Shown in pieces: positions 24,131 through 33,514 of a stretch of 64,000 bases of DNA; the first letter of the stretch is position 1; each line of letters begins with the position of its first letter. The notes beneath the pieces were generated by a model that was not told the origin of the DNA, did not search any database, and was given only the letters and a program-made list of their open reading frames with translations. This stretch comes from Barrientosiimonas humi (GTDB lineage Bacteria; Actinomycetota; Actinomycetes; Actinomycetales; Dermatophilaceae). A program made the position numbers and the translations under genes. Where the stretch lies: NCBI RefSeq assembly GCF_006716095.1, contig NZ_VFOK01000001.1, positions 248,001 through 312,000 on the forward strand, read 5' to 3'.

Positions 24131-25351
24131 ATGGCTGAGACTCCCCAGGCGTACGTCTACGACGCGATCCGTACGCCGCGTGGCCGCGGCAAGCAGACGG
24201 GTTCGTTGCACGAGGTGAAGCCCATCGACCTCGTCACCGGTCTGCTGCGCGAGCTGCAGACGCGCAATCCCTCGCTCGACCCCGAGCGCATCGACGACGT
24301 CGTGCTCGGTGTCGTCACCCCCATCGGCGACCAGGGCTCGGACATCGCCAAGACCGCGGCGCTCGCGGCCGGGCTGCCCGAGACGGTCGCCGGTGTGCAG
24401 CTCAACCGGTTCTGCGCCTCCGGCCTCGAGGCGGTGAACCAGGCTGCGGGGCGGGTGCGTTCGGGCTTCGAGGACCTCATCGTGGCCGGCGGCGTCGAGT
24501 CGATGTCGCGCGTGCCGATGGGCTCCGACGGCGGTGCCTGGGCGATGGACCCGGCCACCGCGCTCGACCTCGGCTTCGTGCCCCAGGGCATCGGCGCCGA
24601 CCTCATCGCCACGCTCGACGGATACTCCCGCGCCGACGTCGACGCCTTCGCCGCCGAGTCGCACCGGCGAGCGGCCGCCGCGCAGCAGCAGGGGCACTTC
24701 AAGGGCTCGGTGATCCCGGTCGTCGACCGCAACGGGCTCACCGTCCTCGACCAGGACGAGTTCATCCGTCCCGACACGACGGTCGACTCGCTCGCGGGGC
24801 TGAAGCCGTCGTTCAAGGACATCGGCGACATGGGCGGCTTCGACTCGGTGGCGCTGGAGAAGTACCACTCGGTCGACGAGATCGACCACGTGCATCACGC
24901 CGGCAACTCCTCCGGAATCGTCGACGGCGCGGCCGTGACCCTCGTCGGCACCCCGCAGGTCGGTGAGGAGCTGGGCCTGCGTCCGCGGGCGCGGGTCGTG
25001 TCGACCGCCGTGAGCGGCTCCGACCCGACGATCATGCTGACCGGGCCGGTGCCGGCCGTGCGCAAGGCGCTGGCGAAGGCGGGCATGTCGCCGAGCGACA
25101 TCGACCTGTGGGAGGTCAACGAGGCGTTCGCGGCGGTGGTCATGCGCGTCATGCGCGACCTGCAGATCCCGCACGACAAGGTCAACGTCAACGGCGGCTC
25201 GATCGCGATGGGGCACCCGCTGGGCGCGACCGGGGCGATGCTGCTCGGCACCCTCGTCGACGAGCTCGAGCGGCGCGACCTCGAGCGCGGCGCCATCACC
25301 CTCTGCGTCGGCGGCGGCATGGGCATCGCCACCGTCATCGAGCGCGTCTGA
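24131..25351 (+). CDS. fadA: Acetyl-CoA C-acyltransferase (thiolase)
   Basis: This 406-residue thiolase cleaves 3-ketoacyl-CoA in the last step of beta-oxidation, or condenses acetyl-CoA. The acylated cysteine is in [15 protein letters not shown] (about residue 94). The second active-site loop is [15 protein letters not shown] (His) and the third is [11 protein letters not shown] (Cys). [11 protein letters not shown] and NEAFAAV are conserved family blocks. It is the first gene of a cluster with a FadB-type enzyme 33 bases downstream, indicating the degradative role. Confidence 0.95.
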   Translation: MAETPQAYVYDAIRTPRGRGKQTGSLHEVKPIDLVTGLLRELQTRNPSLDPERIDDVVLGVVTPIGDQGSDIAKTAALAAGLPETVAGVQLNRFCASGLEAVNQAAGRVRSGFEDLIVAGGVESMSRVPMGSDGGAWAMDPATALDLGFVPQGIGADLIATLDGYSRADVDAFAAESHRRAAAAQQQGHFKGSVIPVVDRNGLTVLDQDEFIRPDTTVDSLAGLKPSFKDIGDMGGFDSVALEKYHSVDEIDHVHHAGNSSGIVDGAAVTLVGTPQVGEELGLRPRARVVSTAVSGSDPTIMLTGPVPAVRKALAKAGMSPSDIDLWEVNEAFAAVVMRVMRDLQIPHDKVNVNGGSIAMGHPLGATGAMLLGTLVDELERRDLERGAITLCVGGGMGIATVIERV

Positions 25352-25384
25352 CCTCTGAACTTCCATAGACCACAAGGGATTTCA

Positions 25385-27574
25385 ATGACCACCAGCACCG
25401 ACCAGGCCAGCGCGGTCCGTTACGACAAGGACGCCGACGGCATCGTCACGCTCACCCTCGACGACCCCGAGGCGAGCGCCAACACCATGAACGAGCGCTA
25501 CTCCGCCGCGATGGGCGAGGCGCTCGACCGGCTCGAGCGCGAGGTCGCGGACGGCGACGTCAAGGGCGTGGTCGTCACCAGCGCGAAGAAGACCTTCTTC
25601 GCCGGCGGCGACCTGCACGCGCTGCAGCAGGTGCAGCCCGAGGACGCCGGCCGCTTCTTCGCCGAGGTCGAGGGCATCAAGGGCCAGCTGCGCCGGCTCG
25701 AGCAGATCGGGCGGCCGGTCGTGGCCGCGATCAACGGCACCGCCCTCGGTGGCGGGCTCGAGATTGCGCTGGCCTGCCACCACCGCATCGCGGTCGACGA
25801 CCGCGGCACCAAGATCGGCTTCCCCGAGGTCACGCTGGGCCTGCTGCCGGGCGGCGGCGGGGTGACCCGGTCGGTGCGCATGCTCGGGCTGCAGGACGCC
25901 CTCATGAACTGGCTGCTGCAGGGCCAGCAGCGCGCGCCCCAGGAGGCCAAGGACAAGGGTCTGGTCGACGAGGTCGTCGCCTCCCAGGACGAGCTGCTCC
26001 CGGCCGCCCGCGCCTGGGTGCTCGCCCACGCGGACGACGACGAGGTCGGGCAGCCCTGGGACCGCAAGGGCTACAAGCTGCCCGGCGGCACGCCCAGCAA
26101 CCCCAAGCTCGCCGCGTTCCTGCCGGCCTTCCCGGCCAACCTGCGCAAGCAGCTCAAGGGTGCCGCCTACCCCGCGCCGCGGGCGATCCTGTCGGCCGCC
26201 GTCGAGGGCGCCCAGGTCGACGTCGACACCGCGAGCCGCATCGAGTCGCGCTGGTTCACCTCGCTCGCCACCGGGCCGACGGCCAAGAGCATGATCCAGG
26301 CGTTCTTCTTCGACCTGCAGGAGATCTCCTCCGGTGCGCTGCGCCCGGACGGCATCGACAAGACCACGGTCGACAGGGTCGGGGTGCTCGGCGCCGGGAT
26401 GATGGGTGCCGGCATCGCGTACGCCTGCGCCACCCGCGGCATCGACGTCGTGCTGAAGGACGTCAGCGCCGAGGCCGCCGAGAAGGGCAAGTCCTACACC
26501 GCCAAGCTGCTCGACAAGAAGGTCGAGAAGGGGCGGATGACCGCCGAGGCGCGCGAGGAGATCCTCGGTCGCATCACGCCGACCACCGACGCGGCCGACC
26601 TGGCCGGCTGCGACGCGGTGATCGAGGCCGTCTTCGAGGACGCCGGGCTCAAGGCCAAGGTGTTCGCCGAGGCCGAGGAGCAGCTGCCCGACACGGCCCT
26701 GCTGTGCTCCAACACCTCGACCCTGCCGATCACCGAGCTCGCCGAGAACGTCTCTCGGCCAAGGGATTTCATCGGCCTGCACTTCTTCTCGCCGGTCGAC
26801 AAGATGAAGCTCGTCGAGATCATCAAGGGCAAGGAGACCTCCGACGAGGCGCTGGCCCGCGCGATTGACGTCGTGCAGCAGATCGGCAAGATCCCGATCG
26901 TCGTCAACGACAGCCGGGGGTTCTACACCAGCCGGGTGTTCGGCACGCTGATCACCGAGGGCGTCGCGCTGGTCGAGGAGGGCGTCGACCCGGCGACGAT
27001 CGAGCGCGCCGCGACCATGGCCGGCTTCCCCGCGCCGCCGCTCGCGATGCTCGACGAGGTCTCGCTGACGCTGACCCAGCACATCCGCGGGGAGGCCGAG
27101 AAGGCCGCGGCCGCCGCGGGGCAGCAGCTGCCCGAGCAGCCGGGCAGCGCCGTGGTCGACCGGATGGTCGGCGAGTTCGGCCGCAAGGGCCGGGCCGCGG
27201 GCGCCGGGTTCTACGACTACCCCGACGACGGCCCCAAGGTCTTCTGGCCGGGCGTGCGCGAGCACTTCACCAAGGCCGACGTCGACATCCCGCTGCGCGA
27301 CATCCAGGACCGCTACCTGTTCGCGATGGCGCTCGAGACCGCCAAGACGTTCGAGGAAGGCGTCATCGAGTCGGCCGCCGCCGCCAACATCGGGTCGATC
27401 TTCGGCATCGGCTTCCCGCCGCTCACCGGCGGCGCCGTCCAGTTCATGCAGGGATATCCCGGCGGTCTGGCGGGGTTCGTGACGCGTGCGCGCGAGCTGG
27501 CGAAGGCGTACGGCCCGCGGTTCGAGCCCTCGGAGTGGCTGGTCGCCAAGGCCGAGTCCGGCGAACGGTTCTGA
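25385..27574 (+). CDS. fadB: Bifunctional enoyl-CoA hydratase/3-hydroxyacyl-CoA dehydrogenase
   Basis: This 729-residue FadB/FadJ-like protein has two domains. The hydratase (about 1-190) has the oxyanion motifs FFAGGDLHAL and NGTALGGGLEIALACHHRIA plus GFPEVTLGLLPGGGGVTR. The dehydrogenase (about 325-700) begins VGVLGAGMMGAGIAY and contains SNTSTLPITELAE, GLHFFSPVDKMKLVEII and the C-terminal helical domain GAGFYDYPDDG. It performs the two middle steps of beta-oxidation and would form a complex with the thiolase encoded 33 bases upstream. Confidence 0.95.
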   Translation: MTTSTDQASAVRYDKDADGIVTLTLDDPEASANTMNERYSAAMGEALDRLEREVADGDVKGVVVTSAKKTFFAGGDLHALQQVQPEDAGRFFAEVEGIKGQLRRLEQIGRPVVAAINGTALGGGLEIALACHHRIAVDDRGTKIGFPEVTLGLLPGGGGVTRSVRMLGLQDALMNWLLQGQQRAPQEAKDKGLVDEVVASQDELLPAARAWVLAHADDDEVGQPWDRKGYKLPGGTPSNPKLAAFLPAFPANLRKQLKGAAYPAPRAILSAAVEGAQVDVDTASRIESRWFTSLATGPTAKSMIQAFFFDLQEISSGALRPDGIDKTTVDRVGVLGAGMMGAGIAYACATRGIDVVLKDVSAEAAEKGKSYTAKLLDKKVEKGRMTAEAREEILGRITPTTDAADLAGCDAVIEAVFEDAGLKAKVFAEAEEQLPDTALLCSNTSTLPITELAENVSRPRDFIGLHFFSPVDKMKLVEIIKGKETSDEALARAIDVVQQIGKIPIVVNDSRGFYTSRVFGTLITEGVALVEEGVDPATIERAATMAGFPAPPLAMLDEVSLTLTQHIRGEAEKAAAAAGQQLPEQPGSAVVDRMVGEFGRKGRAAGAGFYDYPDDGPKVFWPGVREHFTKADVDIPLRDIQDRYLFAMALETAKTFEEGVIESAAAANIGSIFGIGFPPLTGGAVQFMQGYPGGLAGFVTRARELAKAYGPRFEPSEWLVAKAESGERF

Positions 27575-27575
27575 G

Positions 27576-28424
27576 GTGTCCGCGCCGCCCCTGGAGGGGA
27601 TCCGGGTCGTCAGCCTGGCGATCAACCTGCCCGGGCCGGCCGCGGCCGCGCGGCTGCGCCAGCTCGGTGCCGAGGTCGTCAAGGTCGAGCCGCCGAGCGG
27701 TGACCCGCTCGCGTTCGGCGTGCCCGACTACTACGAGCGGCTGACCGAGGGGCAGCAGGTCATGACGGTCGACCTCAAGGACGACCTGACCCCCGTCTGG
27801 AGCCTGCTCGAGACGGCCGACCTGCTGGTCACCTCGTCGCGGCCGGCCGCCCTGGCGCGGCTCGGCCTCGACTGGAAGTCGTTGCACGACAGGGCTCCTC
27901 GGCTGTGCCAGGTCGCGATCGTCGGGCACCCGGGGGAGCAGGCCGACGTGGCCGGGCACGACCTGACCTATCAGGCGAGCGCCGGCACCCTGCTGCCGCC
28001 GGCGATGCCCACGGTGCTCGTCGCCGACCTCGCCGGCGCCGAGCGAGCGGTCGCCGACGGACTGGCGGCCCTGCTCGCGCGCGAGCGGACGGGCGAGGGG
28101 CAGTTCCGGGAGGTCGCGCTCAGCGACGTCGCCGACGACCTCGCGCAGCCGGTCCAGCGCAAGATGACCGGCCACGGCGGGTTCCTCGGCGGCGAGCTGG
28201 CGTCGTACCGGATCTACGCAGCCGCAACGGGATTCGTCGCCGTTGCAGCCCTGGAGCCGCACTTCTGGGACCGGTTGCTGAGCGAGCTCGAGCTGACCGA
28301 GGGATCGGTCGACGAGCTGGAGCGGGTGTTCGCCACGCGCTCCGCGGACGAGTGGCAGACCTGGGCGCGCGAGCGGGACCTCCCCGTCGCGGCCGTACGA
28401 CAGATCACGCACGGAGAGGCTTGA
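27576..28424 (+). CDS. Class III CoA transferase-like protein, short form
   Basis: The 282-residue product begins GIRVVSLAINLPGPAAAARLRQLGAEVVKVEPP, the nucleotide-fold start of CaiB/BaiF CoA transferases. The aspartate equivalent to the catalytic residue occurs in GHDLTYQASAG, and LLARERTGEGQ follows in the usual place. Full family members have 380-430 residues; here the swapped-over central domain is shortened, so activity is uncertain. The GTG start is one base after the fadB stop, so expression is coupled to beta-oxidation. Confidence 0.8.
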   Translation: MSAPPLEGIRVVSLAINLPGPAAAARLRQLGAEVVKVEPPSGDPLAFGVPDYYERLTEGQQVMTVDLKDDLTPVWSLLETADLLVTSSRPAALARLGLDWKSLHDRAPRLCQVAIVGHPGEQADVAGHDLTYQASAGTLLPPAMPTVLVADLAGAERAVADGLAALLARERTGEGQFREVALSDVADDLAQPVQRKMTGHGGFLGGELASYRIYAAATGFVAVAALEPHFWDRLLSELELTEGSVDELERVFATRSADEWQTWARERDLPVAAVRQITHGEA

Positions 28425-28429
28425 GACGC

Positions 28430-29587
28430 ATGGAGCTGACGCGGACATACCGGTCGCCGTGGCTGGACGAGGAGCTCGACGACGTGCGGCAGCTGGCCCG
28501 CACCTTCTTCGAGAAGGAGTCGGTGCCGAACCAGGAGCGGTGGGCCAAGGAGCACCAGGTCGACCGGGAGTACTGGAACGCCGCCGGCGACGCCGGGCTG
28601 CTGTGCATCGCGATCCCGACCGAGTTCGGTGGTGGCGGAGGCACGTTCGCGCACGAGGCCGTCGTCATGGAGGAGCAGGCCGCCGCCGGTGACGACGCGT
28701 TCGGCTACAGCGTGCACTCGACGATCGTGGCGCCGTACATCATGAAGTACGGCACCCAGGAGCAGAAGGAGAAGTGGCTCCCGAAGCTCGCCACCGGTGA
28801 GCTGGTCGGCGCGATCGCGATGACCGAGCCGGGGGCCGGATCCGACCTGCAGGCGCTGCGCACGAGCGCCAGGCTGGACGGCGACGAGTACGTCGTCAAC
28901 GGCTCGAAGACGTTCATCACCAACGGAACTCACGCCGACCTCATCATCGTCGTGGTGCGCACGGGCGAGGAGGAGGGCGGAAAGGGCCTGTCGCTGCTCG
29001 TGATCGAGACCGACGGCCTCGCCGGGTTCGAGCGCGGCCGCGTGCTGGAGAAGCTCGGCATGCCGGGGCAGGACACCCGCGAGCTGTTCTTCTCCGACAT
29101 GCGGGTGCCGAAGGAGAACATTCTCGGCGGCGAGGAGGGCCAGGCGTTCCTGCAGCTCATGGAGCAGCTGCCGCAGGAGCGGCTGATCATCGCCGTGGCG
29201 GCCGCCAAGGGCGCCGAGCTGGCGATCGACCGCACGGTCGAGTACGCCAAGGAGCGGCAGGCGTTCGGCCGCGAGCTGATGAAGTTCCAGAACACCCGGT
29301 TCGTGCTGGCCGAGTGCGCCACCCAGGCCCGCGCCGTGCGCACGCTCGTCGACCACTGCATCGAGCTGCACCTCAAGGGCGAGCTCGACGCGCAGTCGGC
29401 CTCGATGGCCAAGTGGTTCTCCACCGACCAGCAGTGCCAGATCATCGACCGCTGCCTGCAGATCTTCGGCGGCTACGGCTACATGCTGGAGTACCCCATC
29501 GCCCGCGCCTACGCCGCCGCCCGCGTGCAGAAGATCTACGGCGGCACCAACGAGATCATGAAGGAGCTCATCGCCCGCACCCTCTGA
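28430..29587 (+). CDS. Acyl-CoA dehydrogenase
   Basis: This 385-residue FAD enzyme introduces the alpha-beta double bond in acyl-CoA. Family blocks are present: AIAMTEPGAGSDLQALRT, VNGSKTFITNGTHADLIIVV, the helical C-terminus with ERQAFGRELMKFQN, and QIFGGYGYMLEYPIAR. The catalytic glutamate lies in YGGTNEIMKELIAR near the end. It completes the beta-oxidation set started by the thiolase and probably acts on medium- or long-chain substrates, though chain length cannot be read from sequence. Confidence 0.93.
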   Translation: MELTRTYRSPWLDEELDDVRQLARTFFEKESVPNQERWAKEHQVDREYWNAAGDAGLLCIAIPTEFGGGGGTFAHEAVVMEEQAAAGDDAFGYSVHSTIVAPYIMKYGTQEQKEKWLPKLATGELVGAIAMTEPGAGSDLQALRTSARLDGDEYVVNGSKTFITNGTHADLIIVVVRTGEEEGGKGLSLLVIETDGLAGFERGRVLEKLGMPGQDTRELFFSDMRVPKENILGGEEGQAFLQLMEQLPQERLIIAVAAAKGAELAIDRTVEYAKERQAFGRELMKFQNTRFVLAECATQARAVRTLVDHCIELHLKGELDAQSASMAKWFSTDQQCQIIDRCLQIFGGYGYMLEYPIARAYAAARVQKIYGGTNEIMKELIARTL

Positions 29588-29631
29588 CCCGCGCAGGGCT
29601 CCGCCGCGCCCGGCCCGCCGCCCGCCACAAG

Positions 29632-29670
29632 CTGGTCGAGTAGCGCGAGGGACGAGCGCGTATCGAGACC
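29632..29670. repeat. REP-like palindromic element (copy 1)
   Basis: CTGGTCGAGTAG followed by GACGAGCGCGTATCGAGACC forms a dispersed imperfect palindrome. A second copy in inverse orientation is at 48710-48753. Elements with the ends GGTCGAGTAG and CGTATCGAGACC are scattered in several actinomycete genomes. Confidence 0.65.
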
Positions 29671-29694
29671 CCGAGGTCACCTCGCCCGCCGCCC

Positions 29695-29848
29695 GCATTT
29701 CGTGCATCAGTGAACGATCTGCGGAGGCGGGCCGCGGGATTCCGGGTAGGCGCGCCGCATTTCGTGCATCAGTGAACGATCTGCGGAGGCGGGCCGCGGG
29801 ATTCCGGGTAGGCGCGCCATATTTCGTGCACCAGTGAACGAAATGCGG
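29695..29848. repeat. 62-bp tandem repeat, two identical units and a partial third
   Basis: Two identical 62-bp units (29695-29756 and 29757-29818) are followed by a diverged 30-base third (29819-29848). Each begins with a TTTCGTGCAYCAGTGAACGA core that can form a short hairpin; in the third unit the arms ATTTCGT and ACGAAAT pair perfectly. The intergenic region 29588-29923 holds only this and the REP element; I see no gene in it. Confidence 0.85.
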
Positions 29849-29923
29849 CCGGTGGGCGGGCCTGGACCGCGAGGGCTGCCGGCCGGTCGGCGGGCGCGTC
29901 GCCGGCCCGGCATGATGAGGCGC

Positions 29924-30670
29924 ATGAGCTCTCACACCGGACGCAAGGCCCTGGTCACCGGCGGCGCCAACGGCATCGGCGAGGCGGCGAGCCGGGCGCT
30001 CGCGGCCCAGGGTGCGACGGTCGTCGTCGCCGACCGCGACCAGCAGCGCGCCAGCACCGTCGCGGCCGAGATCGGCGGTCAGGTGTGGCCGATCGACCTG
30101 CTCGACACCGACGGCCTCGCGGGGCTGCGCCTCGACTTCGACATCCTCGTCAACAACGCCGGCATGCAGGTCGTCGCGCCGATCCAGGACTTCGACGTCG
30201 CGGCGTTCCGGCAGATCCAGCGGCTCATGGTCGAGGCGCCGTTCCTGCTCGTGCGCGCGTGCCTGCCCCACATGTACGACCGCGGATGGGGCCGCGTCGT
30301 CAACGTCTCCTCGATCCACGGGCTGGTGGCCTCGCCCTACAAGTCGGCCTACGTCACCGCCAAGCACGCCCTCGAAGGCCTCAGCAAGGCCACGGCGCTC
30401 GAGGGCGGCCCGCACGGGGTGACGAGCAACTGCATCAACCCGGCGTACGTCCGCACGGCCCTGGTCGAGGGGCAGATCGACGCCCAGGCGCGGGAGAACG
30501 GCATCAGCCGCGAGCAGGTCGTCGGCGACGTCATGCTCGCCAAGTCGGCGATCAAGCGGCTCATCGAGCCGGCCGAGGTGGGCGCGCTGATCGCCTACCT
30601 CGCCAGCGACGAGGCCTCGATGATCACCGGTTCGTCGTACGCCATCGACGGCGGCTGGACCGCCGGCTGA
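29924..30670 (+). CDS. 3-hydroxybutyrate dehydrogenase-like SDR
   Basis: This 248-residue SDR has cofactor loop TGGANGIGEAAS, NNAG in DILVNNAGMQVVAPI, Ser in VNVSSIHGLVASPYKSAY and the YVTAKHAL Tyr-Lys pair. GLVASPYKSAYVTAKHALEGL and VCINPAYVRT-like SNCINPAYVRTALVE are close to bacterial D-3-hydroxybutyrate dehydrogenases, which oxidise 3-hydroxybutyrate to acetoacetate. The position after the beta-oxidation cluster agrees with that. ATG 29924 is preceded by GATGAGG; an ATG at 29915 or 29912 would add a few residues. Confidence 0.8.
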   Translation: MSSHTGRKALVTGGANGIGEAASRALAAQGATVVVADRDQQRASTVAAEIGGQVWPIDLLDTDGLAGLRLDFDILVNNAGMQVVAPIQDFDVAAFRQIQRLMVEAPFLLVRACLPHMYDRGWGRVVNVSSIHGLVASPYKSAYVTAKHALEGLSKATALEGGPHGVTSNCINPAYVRTALVEGQIDAQARENGISREQVVGDVMLAKSAIKRLIEPAEVGALIAYLASDEASMITGSSYAIDGGWTAG

Positions 30671-30691
30671 CCGACCCGCCGGCCGAGATCG

Positions 30692-31357
30692 CTAGCGCCG
30701 CATGACCTTTCGCGACAACGCGTTGCCGGAGAACTGCGCCAGCTGCACCAGCACGATGATCACCACGACCGCCACCCCGGTGACGACCCAGTTGAACCGC
30801 TGATAGCCGTACGTGATCGCGAACTGCCCGAGTCCGCCGCCACCGATGGCCCCGGCGATCGCGGTCATGTCGACGACGGCCACGAGCGCGAAGGTGTAAC
30901 CGAGCACCAGCGGCCCGAGCGCCTCGGGCACCAGCACGGTGCGGATGATCCGCCAGGGCGAGGCGCCCATCGCCTGCGCCGCCTCGATCACGCCGGGGTC
31001 GACGGCCACGAGGTTCTGCTCGACGATGCGCGAGATCCCGAACGTCGCGGCCAGCGCCAGCGGGAACAGCACGGCGCGGGTGCCGACGGTCGTGCCCATC
31101 ACCTGCAGGGTCAGCGGCCCCACGGCGGTGATGAAGATGATGAACGGGATCGGGCGCACGATGTTGACGATCACGTTGAGCACGGTGTGCAGCCCGCGGT
31201 GGGCGAGGATGCCGCCGGGCCGCGTGGTCACGAGCAGCACGCCGAGCGCGAGCCCGAGCGCCCCGCCGACGAGCACGGTCACGCCGACCATCAGCAGCGT
31301 CTGCAGCAGGGACTCCTGCAGCAGCGGCCCGAGCTGGGCCCAGTCGGTGCTCCCCAT
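30692..31357 (-). CDS. metI: Methionine ABC transporter permease
   Basis: This 221-residue permease has five to six membrane helices. Its cytoplasmic EAA loop is VIEAAQAMGASPWRIIRTVLVPEALG, where it contacts the ATPase. The blocks NIVRPIPFIIFI and AIAGAIGGGGLGQFAITYGYQRFN are typical of MetI in D/L-methionine importers. Its ATG overlaps the metN stop by one base (TGATG). The SAM-responsive leader before metQ supports methionine as substrate. Confidence 0.93.
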   Translation of the reverse strand: MGSTDWAQLGPLLQESLLQTLLMVGVTVLVGGALGLALGVLLVTTRPGGILAHRGLHTVLNVIVNIVRPIPFIIFITAVGPLTLQVMGTTVGTRAVLFPLALAATFGISRIVEQNLVAVDPGVIEAAQAMGASPWRIIRTVLVPEALGPLVLGYTFALVAVVDMTAIAGAIGGGGLGQFAITYGYQRFNWVVTGVAVVVIIVLVQLAQFSGNALSRKVMRR

Positions 31358-32433
31358 CAGGCCGACACCTCCTGCAGCGGTTCGCCCGCCTCGCCCGCCG
31401 TACGTCCGTGGTCACCGGCCTCCTCGACCGCACCGATGCCGCGCAGCTCGGCGACCATCCGCTCCACCGCGTCCGGCTCGCCGCGCAGGCTCAGGGTGAA
31501 CGTCGCGAGCGACTCCTCCTTCATCGAGGTCAGGCCGCCGTGCACGATCTCCAGCTCGACGCCCTGCTCGCTGGCACGGCCGAGCACCGCGCCGAGGCTG
31601 CGGCCCGCGGCCACGGTGACGGTGACGATGCGCCCCCGGTGCCGCGCGCGCAGCTGCGCGAGGTCGTCGGCGTCGGGCACCGCGTCGAGCGTGGCGCCGA
31701 CGAGGCGCCGGGTGGCCCCGGCCGTCGGGTTCGCGAAGATGTCGCGCACCGGGCCGAGCTCGGCCAGGCGCCCCGACTCCAGCACCGCCACCCGGTCGGC
31801 CAGGCTGCGCACGACCTCCATCTCGTGGGTGATCACGACGATGGTGATGCCGAGCTCCTCGTTGACGCGGCGCAGCAGCGCGAGCACCTCGCGCGTGGTG
31901 TCCGGGTCGAGCGCGCTGGTCGACTCGTCGGCCAGCAGGATCGGCGGGTTGGTGGCGAGCGCCCGGGCGATGCCCACGCGCTGCTTCTGCCCGCCGGACA
32001 GCTCCTCCGGATAGGCCCACGCGCGCTCGGTCAGCCCGACGAAGTGCAGCAGCTCGGTGATCCGCCGATAGATCTGCTCCGGCTTCCAGCCGGCGACCTC
32101 GAGCGGGTAGGCGACGTTGCCGTACACCGTGCGCGAGCGCAGCAGGTTGAACTGCTGGAACACCATGCCGATGTCGCTGCGCAGCGCGCGGATCTGCTTG
32201 GGGCGCAACGAGTTCAGCTGCTGGCCCTGCACGGTGACCGTGCCGCTGGTCGGCAGCTCCAGCCCGTTGATCAGCCGCACGAGCGTGCTCTTGCCGGCAC
32301 CGGAGAAGCCGATGACGGCGAACACCTCACCCCGGCGTACGTCCAGGGTCACCTCGTCCAGCGCGGTCACCTGCGACCCGCCCCGCGAGAAGGTCTTGCC
32401 GACCCGGTCGAGGCTGATGATCGACTCGCTCAT
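31357..32433 (-). CDS. metN: Methionine ABC transporter ATP-binding protein
   Basis: This 358-residue ATPase has Walker A GFSGAGKST, signature LSGGQKQRVGIARAL, Walker B ILLADESTSALD and the H-loop VVITHEMEVV. After about residue 260 there is an ACT-like NIL domain (VTVTVAAGRSLGAVLGRA), which in MetN binds methionine and inhibits uptake. The start overlaps the metQ stop by four bases. The order metQ-metN-metI is a full importer. Confidence 0.95.
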   Translation of the reverse strand: MSESIISLDRVGKTFSRGGSQVTALDEVTLDVRRGEVFAVIGFSGAGKSTLVRLINGLELPTSGTVTVQGQQLNSLRPKQIRALRSDIGMVFQQFNLLRSRTVYGNVAYPLEVAGWKPEQIYRRITELLHFVGLTERAWAYPEELSGGQKQRVGIARALATNPPILLADESTSALDPDTTREVLALLRRVNEELGITIVVITHEMEVVRSLADRVAVLESGRLAELGPVRDIFANPTAGATRRLVGATLDAVPDADDLAQLRARHRGRIVTVTVAAGRSLGAVLGRASEQGVELEIVHGGLTSMKEESLATFTLSLRGEPDAVERMVAELRGIGAVEEAGDHGRTAGEAGEPLQEVSA

Positions 32434-33401
32434 GACCCCGCCACGTCCTTCTCGAGCCGGGTCAGGATGCTGCCGAGCTGGTCGGCGGGGCGGTCGACGA
32501 CGACCGACGTGCCCTTGGACTGCCGCTTCACCGCGGCGACGACCTCGGGGGAGTGGTAGAGCTGGGCGATCTTGCGGTAGGTCGGGTCGTCCTTGTCCTC
32601 GGCGCGGGCGACGACGACGTTGATGTAGGGCTCGGCCGCCTTGCTCTTCGGGTCGTCCTGGAACAGCGCCGACTTGGGGTCGAGGTTGCCGTCGAGCGCG
32701 AAGTTGTTGTTGACGACCGCACCGTCGACCGACGGCAGCGACGCGACGGTCTGCGCGGCGTCGACCGGCTGCACCGTGACCTTCGAGGCGGCACGGTCGA
32801 TGTCGGCCGGGGTCGACAGCGCGTTGCCGCCGCCCTTGAGCCTCAGCAGCCCCGCCTGCTGCAGCACGAGCAGCGCCCGCGCCTGGTTGGTGGGGTCGTT
32901 GGGGATGGCGATCTTGCCGCCCTGCGGGATCTGGTTCAGCGCCGTGTGCTTCTTGGAGTACAGCGGCAGCGGCACGACCTGGGTCGACCCGATCGGGGTG
33001 AGGTCCTGGTTGTCGTTGCTGTTGTAGCTCGCGAGGAACTGCAGGTGCTGGAACAGGTTGAGGTCGGTCTGCCCCTGCGCCAGCGCGGGGTTGGGCTGGG
33101 TGTAGTCGGAGAACGACACGAGCTTGATCTCGATGCCGTTCTCGCGGGCCAGCCGCTGCAGCGGCGGCCACCACTCCGCACTCGCCTCGGTGGTGCCGAT
33201 GGTGACCTCGCGCGGCTCGTCGGCCGAGGCGCTGCCGCCGTCGTCCGCGGTCGCGCGGCCCAGGCCGAACCCGGCCGCTAGCGCGACGACGAGGCCGCCG
33301 GCGGTGATCGCCGTGCGCACACCCCGCCCGCGCGACCCGGGGTACGGCGGCAGCGGCGGGATCTGGCCCGTCGCGTCCGCGCCGGAAGAGGGGGAAGACA
33401 T
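32430..33401 (-). CDS. metQ: Methionine-binding protein (NlpA/MetQ family)
   Basis: This 323-residue solute-binding protein has the NlpA-family blocks REVTIGTTEASAEWWPPL, NPALAQGQTDLNLFQHLQFL, GGKIAIPNDPTNQARALLVLQ and GAVVNNNFALDGNLDP. Unlike most MetQ proteins it has no lipobox cysteine. The N-terminus is a proline-rich cytoplasmic stretch and then a hydrophobic segment (TAITAGGLVVALAAGFGLG, about 45-63), so it may be anchored by an uncleaved helix. ATG 33401 is chosen for the GAGGAG about 11 bases upstream; longer open frames run into the riboswitch. Confidence 0.92.
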   Translation of the reverse strand: MSSPSSGADATGQIPPLPPYPGSRGRGVRTAITAGGLVVALAAGFGLGRATADDGGSASADEPREVTIGTTEASAEWWPPLQRLARENGIEIKLVSFSDYTQPNPALAQGQTDLNLFQHLQFLASYNSNDNQDLTPIGSTQVVPLPLYSKKHTALNQIPQGGKIAIPNDPTNQARALLVLQQAGLLRLKGGGNALSTPADIDRAASKVTVQPVDAAQTVASLPSVDGAVVNNNFALDGNLDPKSALFQDDPKSKAAEPYINVVVARAEDKDDPTYRKIAQLYHSPEVVAAVKRQSKGTSVVVDRPADQLGSILTRLEKDVAGS

Positions 33402-33514
33402 GTCGGAGGCACTCCTCGAGAAACAGCACGCCAGGACCTTCTGCCGCGTCTCCTCCTCCGCACGGGCTCGCAGGCTCACCCGTCCGGCATCGTCGACCGC
33501 GGCACAATCGCCGG

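Noticed and set aside
29695-29848. CRISPR array
   Set aside because: The units are contiguous with no variable spacers and there are no cas genes nearby.
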